From Candidatus Trichofilum aggregatum (GTDB lineage: Bacteria; Chloroflexota; Anaerolineae; Promineifilales; Promineifilaceae): a DNA stretch of 14,042 nucleotides. The DNA lies in the NCBI GenBank assembly GCA_016716885.1, contig JADJUV010000141.1:1-14042 (forward strand), written 5' to 3'. Numbering within the stretch: the stretch's first letter is position 1; every line of letters begins with the position of its first letter. The notes under the pieces were generated by a model that was not told the origin of the DNA, did not search any database, and was given only the letters and a program-made list of their open reading frames with translations. Shown piece after piece: positions 7,309 to 14,042 of the stretch. The position numbers and the translations under genes are program-made.

Positions 7309-7431
7309 CCAGTGAGTTTAGGAAAAAGCTCAGGCAAAGACGCCAAGGATGCCAAGTTGCCAGGGGAAAATTCGTGCCATTTGTGACTTCTTTTAATGAG
7401 CTTATGGGTTAGTTCAAAATAAGGGCAAATT

Positions 7432-8520
7432 ATGAAACTTGTAATTTTTGCGGGAGGCAGCGGCCGCAGATTGTGGCCCATCAGTCGGCAGGCATCACCC
7501 AAACAATTTGAACCCATCATTGGCGACCAATCCACTTTGCAATTAGCGGTGGGGCGGGTGGAAGAGGCGTATGGCCTGGAGAATGTCTTTATCTCTACGG
7601 GTGAACGGTATGTGGACATTATTGCCCGGCAGTTGCCTGGTTTGCCAGCCACTAATTTGATTGGGGAACCGACGCGGCGTGATTTAGCGGCCGCGGTGGG
7701 TCTCGCCATGATGCACCTCAGCCGCGCGGCCGCGCCCAATGAACCAGTGGCTATTTTGTGGGGTGACAATTACATGAATGAAGTGCCCACCTTTTTGCGG
7801 CTGCTCGCGGCCGCGGAACATCTGGTGGAAACAGGTGAGGGCAAAATCATTTTCATGGGAGAGACGCCCCGTTTTGCTAATGATAACCTGGGCTGGCTGG
7901 GGTTACGCGGCCGCGCGGGGGACGTAGAAGGCACGCCCTATTTCCAGTTTGGTTCCCTGACTTACCGGCCCAAACTAGAGCAATGCCAGCAGATGTTTGC
8001 CGAAAAGAGCCATGTCTGGAATACTGGCTACTTCATTACCACCTGTGATTACGTATTGTCGGCCTATCAGCGCTTCCAGCCAGAGATGTGGGCCGGTTTA
8101 CAAGCAATCCAGACGACGATTGGTTCAACGGTCTATCAGGAAACCTTGCAGCGTGTTTATCCTCAGTTGCCAGTCGCCAGTTTTGATGATGCCATTCTGA
8201 CCCACCTGGACCCGGATGAGGCGCTGGTGTTGCATGGACATTTAGGTTGGAGTGATCCGGGTTCGTTGTACGCCCTGAAAGAGGCTATCAACCCAGATAA
8301 TATGGCTAATGTGACCCAGGGGCTGGTTCAAGTGGAAAATAGCCAGGATTGCCTGGTTTACAATTACGAAGCCCATAAATTGTTGGCCGTGGTGGGAGCG
8401 GAAGGGATGATTGTCATCAATACCCCGGATGCTATCCTGGTGGTACACAAGGATCAGGTTCCCCTGGTCAAGAAGTTGGTAGATGGTTTAGTGGGTACAC
8501 CACTGGAAAAATATAGTTAA
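7432..8520 (+). CDS. mannose-1-phosphate guanylyltransferase
   Basis: The enzyme makes GDP-mannose from mannose-1-phosphate and GTP, feeding glycan synthesis. Signature FAGGSGRRLWPISR (6-19) with PKQF (23-26) is the nucleotidyltransferase motif of ManC/CpsB-type enzymes, and WNTG is at 196-199. It is 362 residues, a single-domain form without the phosphomannose-isomerase half. The usual PADH segment reads WGDN (110-113); the Asp is kept and the His replaced. Specificity for mannose/GTP is inferred from the signature. AGGG precedes ATG 7432. No glycan genes are adjacent. Five GCGGCCGC sites fall between 7460 and 7914, the densest run in the window. Confidence 0.87.
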   Translation: MKLVIFAGGSGRRLWPISRQASPKQFEPIIGDQSTLQLAVGRVEEAYGLENVFISTGERYVDIIARQLPGLPATNLIGEPTRRDLAAAVGLAMMHLSRAAAPNEPVAILWGDNYMNEVPTFLRLLAAAEHLVETGEGKIIFMGETPRFANDNLGWLGLRGRAGDVEGTPYFQFGSLTYRPKLEQCQQMFAEKSHVWNTGYFITTCDYVLSAYQRFQPEMWAGLQAIQTTIGSTVYQETLQRVYPQLPVASFDDAILTHLDPDEALVLHGHLGWSDPGSLYALKEAINPDNMANVTQGLVQVENSQDCLVYNYEAHKLLAVVGAEGMIVINTPDAILVVHKDQVPLVKKLVDGLVGTPLEKYS

Positions 8521-8527
8521 GTGAGCA

Positions 8528-8587
8528 GTGACCAGTGAGCAGTGACCCGTTCGCATAGGACAGGTTACTGATTACTGACAACTGGTT
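8528..8587. repeat. intergenic inverted/tandem repeat after the guanylyltransferase
   Basis: A 14-base unit GTGAGCAGTGACCA is repeated at 8521 and 8535 with one change. CAGTGACC (8540-8547) faces GGTTACTG (8563-8570), and ACCAGT (8531-8536) faces ACTGGT (8581-8586). The 12-mer GTGACCAGTGAG also occurs across the dprA stop (7305-7316), so it is a small repeated family. Confidence 0.55.
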
Positions 8588-8604
8588 GCTGATGTGGGAG
8601 TTTC

Positions 8605-11139
8605 ATGGATTCAATTGAAGGTTATTGCCTGAAGTGCAAAGAGAAACGGGTGATGCTTGATCCGCAGGCGGAGTGGGCAAGCAATGGCTTCCCGGCTACG
8701 CGGGGCACCTGCCCGGTGTGTGGCACGAAGATGTATCTGCGCGGCCGCACCGCGGCTCATGATACCTTGCCCAAGCCTGACGTGACAGCCGCTCCGGTCG
8801 CCAAAACGCGAAAGACGACGGCGGCCGCAACCAAAGCGGCCGCGAAGAAAAAGACCAGTAAGAGCAAAGCTTCGGCCTCAGCTAAAAGTTCGACGGCTAA
8901 AGGCGCAACCACGAGCAAAACAGCCAGCAAAACAGCGGCGAAGCCCAAACTACGGGCAACCAGCAATGGGAACGACAAAACCCCTATCGTTCGCAGTGGC
9001 AAATTAGTGGTGGTGGAATCGCCTGCCAAAGCCCGTACCATTGGGCGGTATCTGGGGCGAGGTTACACGGTTAAATCCAGTGTGGGCCATGTGCGCGATT
9101 TGCTCAAATCGCGGCTGAGTGTGGATATAGCCAACAACTTCACACCCGATTACCGGGTTCCCAAAGAGAAGAAAAACGTGGTGGCTGAGTTAAAGGACGC
9201 GGCCGCGCGCGCTAAAGAAATCTACCTGGCGACTGACCCTGACCGAGAAGGGGAAGCCATCGCCTGGCACGTGCTGGAATCGGCCAACATGGACCCTGGT
9301 CGCACCCAGCGAGTGGTGTTCCACGAAATCACCAAAGACGCCATTCTCGAAGCGTTTGCCCATCCACGCCCCATTGACATGGACCGGGTGAATGCCCAAC
9401 AAGCCCGGCGCATTCTGGACCGGCTGGTGGGGTACAAACTCAGCCCGTTGCTGTGGCGCAAAATTCGCGGCCGCTTATCGGCGGGGCGGGTGCAATCGGT
9501 GGCGGTGCGGCTGGTGGTAGAACGTGAGCGGGTGATTGAAAATTTCACCCCGGAAGAATATTGGTCGCTTAAGGCGGAACTGCTTCAGGCCAAACATCAA
9601 AACAACCCCAAAGGCCCTTTGTTTATTGCCAACCTGTACCGGTATGAGGGGAAGGAGTTGCCGCTGACGTCAGAGAGTGAGGTGCGGCCGCATCTGGATG
9701 CCCTGGAAAAAGCGACCTGGACAGTGGGCAAGGTCAAACTGGGCACCCGTCGCCGCAACCCGGCGGCCCCTTTCACCACGAGCACTCTGCAACAGGAAGC
9801 CTCGCGCCAGCTAAACTTCAACACGAGCAAAACCATGCGTATGGCCCAACAGCTTTACGAAGGAGTCGAGATGGATGGGGCAGATGGGCGTGTTGGTTTG
9901 ATTACCTACATGCGTACCGACAGCCTGACCGTCTCCAAAGAAGCGCAGTCGCAGGCCAGAGGGTACATTAGCCAGCGGTTTGGCGACAACTACATGCCCG
10001 ACCAGCCCCCCATGTACAAAACGCGTTCCAAGTCGGCTCAGGAAGCCCATGAAGCCATTCGGCCCACGTCCGTTTTCCGGGACCCGAAAACGGTGAAAGC
10101 CAACCTGAGCCGTGACCAGTTTAAGCTGTACGAACTCATCTGGTCCCGGTTTGTAGCCAGCCAGATGGCACCGGCTGTATATGATACGGTGACGGCCGAT
10201 ATTCATGCGGGTGAAGCTAAACTGGCCCCAGCCAAACGGCCTTACATTTTCCGGGCTACCGGCTCGACCTTACGCTTTGCCGGTTTCCTGGCTCTGTACG
10301 AAGAAACACGTCCTAACGACAAACCAGACGACGACAGTAACCAGGTTCCGTCTGATTTGAGCGAAGATGAGGCGGTAGACCTGCGCCGACTGATCCCCGA
10401 ACAACATTTTACCCAACCGCCGCCCCGTTTTTCTGAAGCGACGTTGGTCAAAGAGTTGGAAGAAAATGGGATCGGTCGTCCCAGCACCTATTCGGCCATT
10501 TTGGGCACGATTCAGGACCGGGGTTATGTGGAAACACACGAACGCCGCCTGATTCCGACGGAAATCGGCCAGTTGGTCAATGATTTGCTGGTAGAGCATT
10601 TCCCGGATGTGATGTCGGTAGATTTTACGGCGCGGATGGAAGATGACCTGGATGGTATTGCCGAGGGCAAGCCGTGGGTTCCGGTGTTGGATGAATTTTA
10701 TCGCACCTTTGAACAGCGGCTTTCGGCGGCTGATCTGGCAGTGGAAAAAGTGGAGATTAAAAAGGAGTTGGAGCTAGTGGGGCGGGATTGCCCTCTCTGC
10801 AACAGCCCGTTGGTCTACCGTGAAGGGCGGTTCGGCCGGTTTGTTGGCTGTAGCACCTTTCCTACCTGTCGCCACACCGAACAAATTGTGGTGCGTCTCG
10901 GCGTTAAATGTCCCAAAGACGGTGGCGAACTGATTGAAAAGAAATCGCGCCGGGGCAAGACGTTTTATGGCTGTGCCAATTACCCGGAGTGTGATTGGAC
11001 CAACTGGAAAAAACCGTTGCCGCAACCGTGTGTTAAGTGTGGTGGGGTGGTCGTGCAACAGGATCGTAAGACGGCTGAGTGTACCCAGTGTGGTGAGAAA
11101 CAGCCGATTATGCAGCAGAAGGTGATGGAAGCGGTTTGA
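8605..11139 (+). CDS. topA: DNA topoisomerase I with N-terminal zinc ribbon and basic tail
   Basis: Type IA topoisomerase that relaxes negative supercoils by nicking one strand. The catalytic core has the toprim start LVVVESPAKA (E138), TDPDREGEA (210-218, acidic D211/D213/E215) and the active tyrosine Y435 in ITYMRTDS. C-terminal zinc modules begin at about C729/C732, then CPKDGG...CANYPEC and CVKCGG...CTQCG. The first 135 residues are not typical. A ribbon with C8, C11, C36 and C39 (YCLKCK and CPVCGTKM) resembles DUF5679. A Lys/Ala/Ser/Thr-rich segment (about 57-125), similar to histone H1-like or SPBc tails, leads into the core. ATG 8605 with GGGAG is the obvious start. Total 844 residues against about 700-865 for common forms. 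Several GCGGCCGC sites (8741, 8821, 8836) lie in the extension. Confidence 0.97.
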   Translation: MDSIEGYCLKCKEKRVMLDPQAEWASNGFPATRGTCPVCGTKMYLRGRTAAHDTLPKPDVTAAPVAKTRKTTAAATKAAAKKKTSKSKASASAKSSTAKGATTSKTASKTAAKPKLRATSNGNDKTPIVRSGKLVVVESPAKARTIGRYLGRGYTVKSSVGHVRDLLKSRLSVDIANNFTPDYRVPKEKKNVVAELKDAAARAKEIYLATDPDREGEAIAWHVLESANMDPGRTQRVVFHEITKDAILEAFAHPRPIDMDRVNAQQARRILDRLVGYKLSPLLWRKIRGRLSAGRVQSVAVRLVVERERVIENFTPEEYWSLKAELLQAKHQNNPKGPLFIANLYRYEGKELPLTSESEVRPHLDALEKATWTVGKVKLGTRRRNPAAPFTTSTLQQEASRQLNFNTSKTMRMAQQLYEGVEMDGADGRVGLITYMRTDSLTVSKEAQSQARGYISQRFGDNYMPDQPPMYKTRSKSAQEAHEAIRPTSVFRDPKTVKANLSRDQFKLYELIWSRFVASQMAPAVYDTVTADIHAGEAKLAPAKRPYIFRATGSTLRFAGFLALYEETRPNDKPDDDSNQVPSDLSEDEAVDLRRLIPEQHFTQPPPRFSEATLVKELEENGIGRPSTYSAILGTIQDRGYVETHERRLIPTEIGQLVNDLLVEHFPDVMSVDFTARMEDDLDGIAEGKPWVPVLDEFYRTFEQRLSAADLAVEKVEIKKELELVGRDCPLCNSPLVYREGRFGRFVGCSTFPTCRHTEQIVVRLGVKCPKDGGELIEKKSRRGKTFYGCANYPECDWTNWKKPLPQPCVKCGGVVVQQDRKTAECTQCGEKQPIMQQKVMEAV

Positions 11140-11153
11140 CGTTGTATTCGTCG

Positions 11154-11182
11154 TTGACAAAACGGCGGCACAGAGGTAATGT
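11154..11182 (+). promoter_or_regulatory. promoter upstream of the tyrS leader
   Basis: A perfect TTGACA (11154-11159) is followed after 17 bases by TAATGT (11177-11182), a weak -10. Transcription would start near 11189, essentially at the first ATG of the leader frame (11190). Confidence 0.5.
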
Positions 11183-11189
11183 ACACACC

Positions 11190-11279
11190 ATGATGACAGG
11201 CAACCCGCTTTTCTCCTATCGTTATTACCAGGATATACCTATCCAGCCGCGAACGGTGGGAGGTTTGCCTGCGTATTGA
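11190..11279 (+). CDS. candidate Tyr-rich leader peptide of tyrS
   Basis: A 29-codon frame (ATG 11190 to TGA 11277) contains four Tyr codons, including SYRYYQD (residues 9-15; codons 11214-11234) and a Tyr as last residue before the stop. Downstream are an imperfect hairpin (arms 11260-11271 and 11281-11298) and a terminator just before tyrS. GCCGCG (11246-11251) can pair with CGCGGC (11315-11320) in the terminator's 5' part, a possible antiterminator if a ribosome stalls at the Tyr codons. AGAGG lies 13 bases upstream of ATG, a poor distance; the transcript may be leaderless. No homologue is recognised; the peptide is inferred from composition and position only. Confidence 0.4.
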   Translation: MMTGNPLFSYRYYQDIPIQPRTVGGLPAY

Positions 11280-11310
11280 CCAGGAACAAACAGACCTCAA
11301 GATGAACACA

Positions 11311-11340
11311 AAGACGCGGCCGCAAGACCGCGTCTTTTTT
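11311..11340 (+). terminator. intrinsic terminator before tyrS, possibly an attenuator
   Basis: AAGACGCGG (11311-11319) pairs perfectly with CCGCGTCTT (11328-11336) around an 8-base loop, followed by T to 11340. It lies 50 bases before the tyrS start and 170 after topA. It may end topA transcription or act as a regulated stop in the tyrS leader. A GCGGCCGC (11316-11323) forms part of the stem and loop. Confidence 0.85.
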
Positions 11341-11389
11341 ATTTTCAGCTAAAATACGCAACACGAAATACGTAGAACGAGGCAAAACC

Positions 11390-12670
11390 ATGACCAACAT
11401 AATCGAAGAACTACAATGGCGCAATCTCATATTTGATCACACCGAAGGATCGGACGAGCTTCTCGTCAAGGAAAAAATCACCTTCTACATCGGTTTTGAC
11501 CCCACGGCCGATAGTTTGCACATCGGCCATCTGGTTCCCATGATGAGCATGGCGCGTTTGCAACGGGCCGGGCACACCCCCATCGCTCTGGCGGGTGGTG
11601 GCACGGGTATGATTGGCGACCCCAGCGGCCGCAGTAGCGAACGCAACCTGCTTACCCTCGACACCATCGAAGAAAACCTGGTGGGCATCAAAGCCCAGTT
11701 AGCCAGCGTGTTGGACTTTGAGGTGAAGAGCAACCCGGCCAAGCTGGTCAACAATGCCGATTGGCTGAAACGGCTCAACTTCCTGGAGTTCCTGCGCGAC
11801 ATCGGCAAACATTTCACCATCAGCTACATGATGAACAAAGATTCGGTGCAAAACCGGTTGGAGCGGGAAGATGGGGGCATCTCTTTCACCGAGTTCAGCT
11901 ACATGCTGTTGCAGGCGTATGACTTTTTCCACCTGTTCCAGACGGAAAAGTGCGTCTTGCAGGCCGGTGGCAGTGATCAATATGGCAATATCACCGCCGG
12001 GGTAGAACTGATCCGGCGCAAGTTAGGCCAGAAAGCCCACGGGCTGGTCTACCCACTCCTGACCAAAGCCGATGGCTCGAAGTTTGGTAAGTCGGCGGGT
12101 GGAGCGATCTGGCTCAACCCGGAGCAGACCTCACCGTTCAAGTTTTACCAATACTGGCTCAATGCGGATGATCGGGATGTGGCTCAGTTGCTCAGGGTGT
12201 TTACCTGGCTGAATCGGAATGAGATTGGGGAATTGGAAGAGGCGGTGAGTACGCGGCCGCATGAACGCCTGGCCCAACGTACGCTGGCTCAACAGGTCAC
12301 CCGGATGATCCACGGTGACACCGCCCTGACCAAAGCCGAGCAGGCTTCCTCAGTGCTGTTTGGCGGCGATATGGCCGGTCTGGACGCCCGCGACATTCAG
12401 GATATTTTTGCCGAAGTGCCATCCAGCGAACTGCCCAAACACAACCTGGAAGATGGCGGTGTGCCGGTGGTGGATTTGTTGGTGCAGGGGCAGTTAGCCA
12501 CATCCAAAGGGGACGCCCGGCGCAAAATCCAGGGTGGCGGCATCTACTTGAACAATGTCCGTATCACTGGCGAAGGGCAGACAGCCACGCTTAGTGATGC
12601 GATTGCCGGGCAATTTCTGGTTTTGCGGCAGGGGAAGAAGCAGTACCATCTGGTGAAAGTGCTGGCCTGA
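11390..12670 (+). CDS. tyrS: tyrosyl-tRNA synthetase
   Basis: TyrRS charges tRNA-Tyr with tyrosine. The class Ic catalytic core has HIGH at 44-47 (LHIGHLVP), the tyrosine pocket in YMLLQAYDF, GGSDQYGNI, and the second signature KFGKS at 231-235. An S4-like RNA-binding domain follows at about 350-426 (VDLLVQGQLATSKGDARRKI). The length of 426 is usual for the bacterial TyrS type. GAGG lies about 9 bases upstream of ATG 11390. A small TAAACG/CGTTTA hairpin touches the stop codon (12671-12689), and a terminator follows at 12822. Confidence 0.97.
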   Translation: MTNIIEELQWRNLIFDHTEGSDELLVKEKITFYIGFDPTADSLHIGHLVPMMSMARLQRAGHTPIALAGGGTGMIGDPSGRSSERNLLTLDTIEENLVGIKAQLASVLDFEVKSNPAKLVNNADWLKRLNFLEFLRDIGKHFTISYMMNKDSVQNRLEREDGGISFTEFSYMLLQAYDFFHLFQTEKCVLQAGGSDQYGNITAGVELIRRKLGQKAHGLVYPLLTKADGSKFGKSAGGAIWLNPEQTSPFKFYQYWLNADDRDVAQLLRVFTWLNRNEIGELEEAVSTRPHERLAQRTLAQQVTRMIHGDTALTKAEQASSVLFGGDMAGLDARDIQDIFAEVPSSELPKHNLEDGGVPVVDLLVQGQLATSKGDARRKIQGGGIYLNNVRITGEGQTATLSDAIAGQFLVLRQGKKQYHLVKVLA

Positions 12671-12713
12671 TAAACGTGTTAGGCGTTTACGAGTCAACTT
12701 CTTGGACAGTTGG

Positions 12714-12801
12714 CAAGAAATTTAACCGCAGATTTTGGGAATTAACGCAGATTCTCTAATCAGCGAAAATCTGCGTTAATCGGCGGATAAATTTTCTGGT
12801 T
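12714..12801. repeat. inverted repeat element after tyrS
   Basis: ATTAACGCAGATT (12741-12753) and AATCTGCGTTAAT (12768-12780) are perfect 13-base arms. Outside them, AAATTTAACCGC and GCGGATAAATTT continue the symmetry imperfectly, and TTAACCGCAGATT at 12722 is a further near-copy of the arm. It is non-coding and AT-rich. It resembles intergenic repeat families seen in several environmental bacterial groups; only this copy is in the window. Confidence 0.65.
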
Positions 12802-12821
12802 TATCCAGGTTAGGGAAATTT

Positions 12822-12864
12822 AAGGCCGCTGGCGGTTGATCTGTCACCGCTGGCGGCCTTTTTT
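12822..12864 (+). terminator. strong terminator of tyrS
   Basis: A 15-base arm starting AAGGCCGC (12822-12836) pairs throughout with 12846-12860 ending GCGGCCTT, with two central wobbles, a 9-base loop and a run of six T (12859-12864). It separates plus-strand tyrS from the convergent thioredoxin gene. Confidence 0.9.
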
Positions 12865-12924
12865 GTGGGTGGGCATTTCGGGGCGAGGCGGGTGGGCAGG
12901 TGGTGTCATGTCACCATGGTTTTG

Positions 12925-13395
12925 TCATGCTGGCCGCAACAGGCGAGTAAGCGCGTTCCACAGGGGGCAACGATCATAAAACCCCAAAAAGGCAACGACG
13001 GCTCCCAAAGCAACCACAATCCAATTGCCCGTCAGAAAACCGATCAACAGCAAGATGAATCCCGCGCCCAGCCGCAAGGTACGGTCGAAGGTAGAAATGG
13101 GAATGTTGATTTCCTTTTCTTCTGCCAGGGCCGTGAACATGGCGCGATACCCGGTTTCGGGTTGTGCTCCTGTCACCCGCCCCACGACTTTTCCGTCACG
13201 TAACGCCAGAACAGTCGGGATGCCAATGATATTAAACTGCTCCAGCAGGTCGCGAGAGTCATCGGCATTAACAGCGAGAAAATCCACCTGGGCGTCGTAC
13301 TCAGCCGCCAGTTTTTCCAGGATGGGTTTGGTCATGCGGCAGGGCATACACCAGGGTGCCCAAAAATCCACGACGACGGGTTTGCCACTTTGCAA
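12925..13395 (-). CDS. thioredoxin fused to a DUF2892-like membrane hairpin
   Basis: Residues 1-95 are a thioredoxin fold with VVVDFWAPW and the redox motif CMPC (C16, C19; the usual form is CGPC) and the cis-proline GIPT (P60). Residues about 107-156 give two short membrane segments with the ending CPLWNALTRLL, typical of DUF2892 (YgaP-type) domains. The product is likely a membrane-tethered thiol oxidoreductase; on known topologies the thioredoxin would face the cytoplasm, which is inferred. The open frame starts only at TTG 13395, cutting the first strand and helix. Removing one A from the AAAA run (plus strand 13420-13423) would join ATG 13426 to KPSEFQQTIL, a normal thioredoxin start, so the true start is probably 13426. 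It converges on tyrS and is likely monocistronic or behind the VOC gene. Confidence 0.88.
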   Translation of the reverse strand: MQSGKPVVVDFWAPWCMPCRMTKPILEKLAAEYDAQVDFLAVNADDSRDLLEQFNIIGIPTVLALRDGKVVGRVTGAQPETGYRAMFTALAEEKEINIPISTFDRTLRLGAGFILLLIGFLTGNWIVVALGAVVAFLGFYDRCPLWNALTRLLRPA

Positions 13396-13647
13396 AATTG
13401 TTTGTTGGAACTCTGATGGTTTTCATTTGAAGAAGATTCGAGCGGATTTTCAACCATCACCCCGACATTGGCGTTTGATGTTGATCTCGGATAGAAGAAA
13501 TACGGAGATTAAGACACGCAATTTCCCAAGCGGAAAATAGGTTAGCAGTAGCCAGGTTCGGAACCGCGCCATTTATGTTTTCCGAACGATTAGTTAGATA
13601 CTAACGCAGGCCGAAAGTGACATTTTGTGTGGAAATTGGGGGAAGCA

Positions 13648-13676
13648 ACTCCCGCCGGGGAGCGGTGTGCGGGAGT
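13648..13676 (-). terminator. hairpin downstream of the VOC gene
   Basis: ACTCCCGC (13648-13655) and GCGGGAGT (13669-13676) are perfect arms with a 13-base loop, 17 bases past the VOC stop. No clear T run follows on the minus strand, so termination is only possible. The remaining gap 13427-13647 shows no gene. Confidence 0.45.
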
Positions 13677-13692
13677 CAGGTAACAGATTGGC

Positions 13693-14042
13693 TCAGGCTT
13701 TAATTTCTTGCCCAAACATAATGCGGTGTCCTTCGGGGGTGACGACACCAAATTCTCTTTGGCCCCAGGGTTTGTCGGCGAGAAGTTGGGTAAATTCAAC
13801 GCCGCGTTCCTGGTAGGTGCGGAACAGTTCGTCTATGCCTTCGCAGTTGACATAGGCAAAATAAGAATGATCGCCCGTCTCTCTGGCGAGCATTGACCCT
13901 TGACAATCACCGATCAGGAGATGGAAGTTGTCGAGGCTTAGAAATAACCAGCCATGTACGCGGCCGCGCAAGGTAAAGCCTAACTTTTCGATGAAATAGG
14001 TTGCGGCCGCGTCAAAATCGTTGACGGCCAGGACATGCTGGG
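13693..14042 (-). CDS. VOC-superfamily (glyoxalase/bleomycin-resistance-like) protein, 5' end outside window
   Basis: The frame is open from the right edge to the stop at 13693. It begins QHVLAVNDFDAAATYFIEKLGF, with the typical first-strand His and the helix that marks VOC domains, and ends VVTPEGHRIMFGQEIKA, with the C-terminal strand bearing a Glu of the metal site. In between are FAYVNCEGIDELFRTY and GVEFTQ, as in small glyoxalase-like proteins. VOC members include isomerases, dioxygenases and resistance proteins; the substrate cannot be told here. The start codon lies beyond 14042, so only about 115 residues are visible. Two GCGGCCGC sites (13960, 14003) fall within it. Confidence 0.85.
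   Translation of the reverse strand, partial: QHVLAVNDFDAAATYFIEKLGFTLRGRVHGWLFLSLDNFHLLIGDCQGSMLARETGDHSYFAYVNCEGIDELFRTYQERGVEFTQLLADKPWGQREFGVVTPEGHRIMFGQEIKA

Larger units (their letters stand above)
553..14010. repeat. dispersed GCGGCCGC palindromes, 25 copies
   Basis: First bases of the copies: 553, 859, 2426, 4516, 4561, 5311, 5556, 5996, 6034, 7460, 7687, 7726, 7807, 7907, 8741, 8821, 8836, 9199, 9467, 9684, 11316, 11625, 12253, 13960, 14003. Equal base use would give about 0.2 copies in this length. 23 lie in genes, read as Ala-Ala (10), Gly-Arg (9) or Arg-Pro (4); two are non-coding (6034, 11316). See findings. Confidence 0.9.

Noticed and set aside
11180..11340. T-box riboswitch before tyrS
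   Set aside because: The core TGGNACC sequence is not present; the closest piece, GGTGGGAGG at 11255, does not fit and is not placed to pair with the terminator.
13025..13540. Plus-strand open frame over the thioredoxin gene
   Set aside because: Antisense shadow of a gene with a clear thioredoxin motif.

Overview
The window looks like a bacterial chromosome segment, most likely from the Chloroflexota (Anaerolineae-like). The lineage is inferred from three things: the DUF4349 lipoprotein with a Pro/Thr linker, a topoisomerase I that starts with a small zinc ribbon, and the small intergenic repeats. No sequence search was possible. All recognisable genes are housekeeping or common accessory genes. 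There is no phage, transposase, CRISPR or tRNA gene.

Layout. At the left edge, on the minus strand, is a DUF4349 lipoprotein gene whose frame is broken between the signal peptide and the DUF4349 domain (1-965). Divergent from it is metK, with a clear promoter, a SAM-I riboswitch and an intrinsic terminator in its leader; metK itself is frame-broken near the N terminus. A gap of about 540 bases follows. It holds a long nested inverted repeat, a compact 50-base palindromic element and two tandem terminator-like hairpins. Then comes ffh-rpsP-khpA-rimM, the classic SRP/ribosome-maturation cluster, without trmD/rplS directly behind it. dprA (own promoter), a mannose-1-phosphate guanylyltransferase and topA follow. 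tyrS comes next and is preceded by its own promoter, a short Tyr-rich open frame and a terminator, an arrangement that looks like leader-peptide attenuation. tyrS ends at a strong terminator. The right edge carries two minus-strand genes: a thioredoxin fused to a DUF2892-like membrane hairpin, and a partial VOC (glyoxalase-like) protein.

How the genes work together. SRP54 (Ffh), ribosomal protein S16, the KH protein KhpA and RimM link protein targeting with 30S maturation. DprA and TopA act on DNA (recombination loading; supercoil relaxation). TyrS supplies Tyr-tRNA. MetK supplies SAM and is feedback-controlled by its riboswitch.

Most striking observations. (1) The 8-base palindrome GCGGCCGC occurs 25 times by hand count, where fewer than one would be expected. 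It sits in all three codon phases and even in a terminator stem, like the HIP1 palindrome of cyanobacteria but with a different core. (2) The candidate tyrosine attenuator before tyrS. (3) The zinc-ribbon plus Lys/Ala-rich tail on TopA. (4) Single-base indels at homopolymers in three genes, which suggest either sequencing error or real gene decay.
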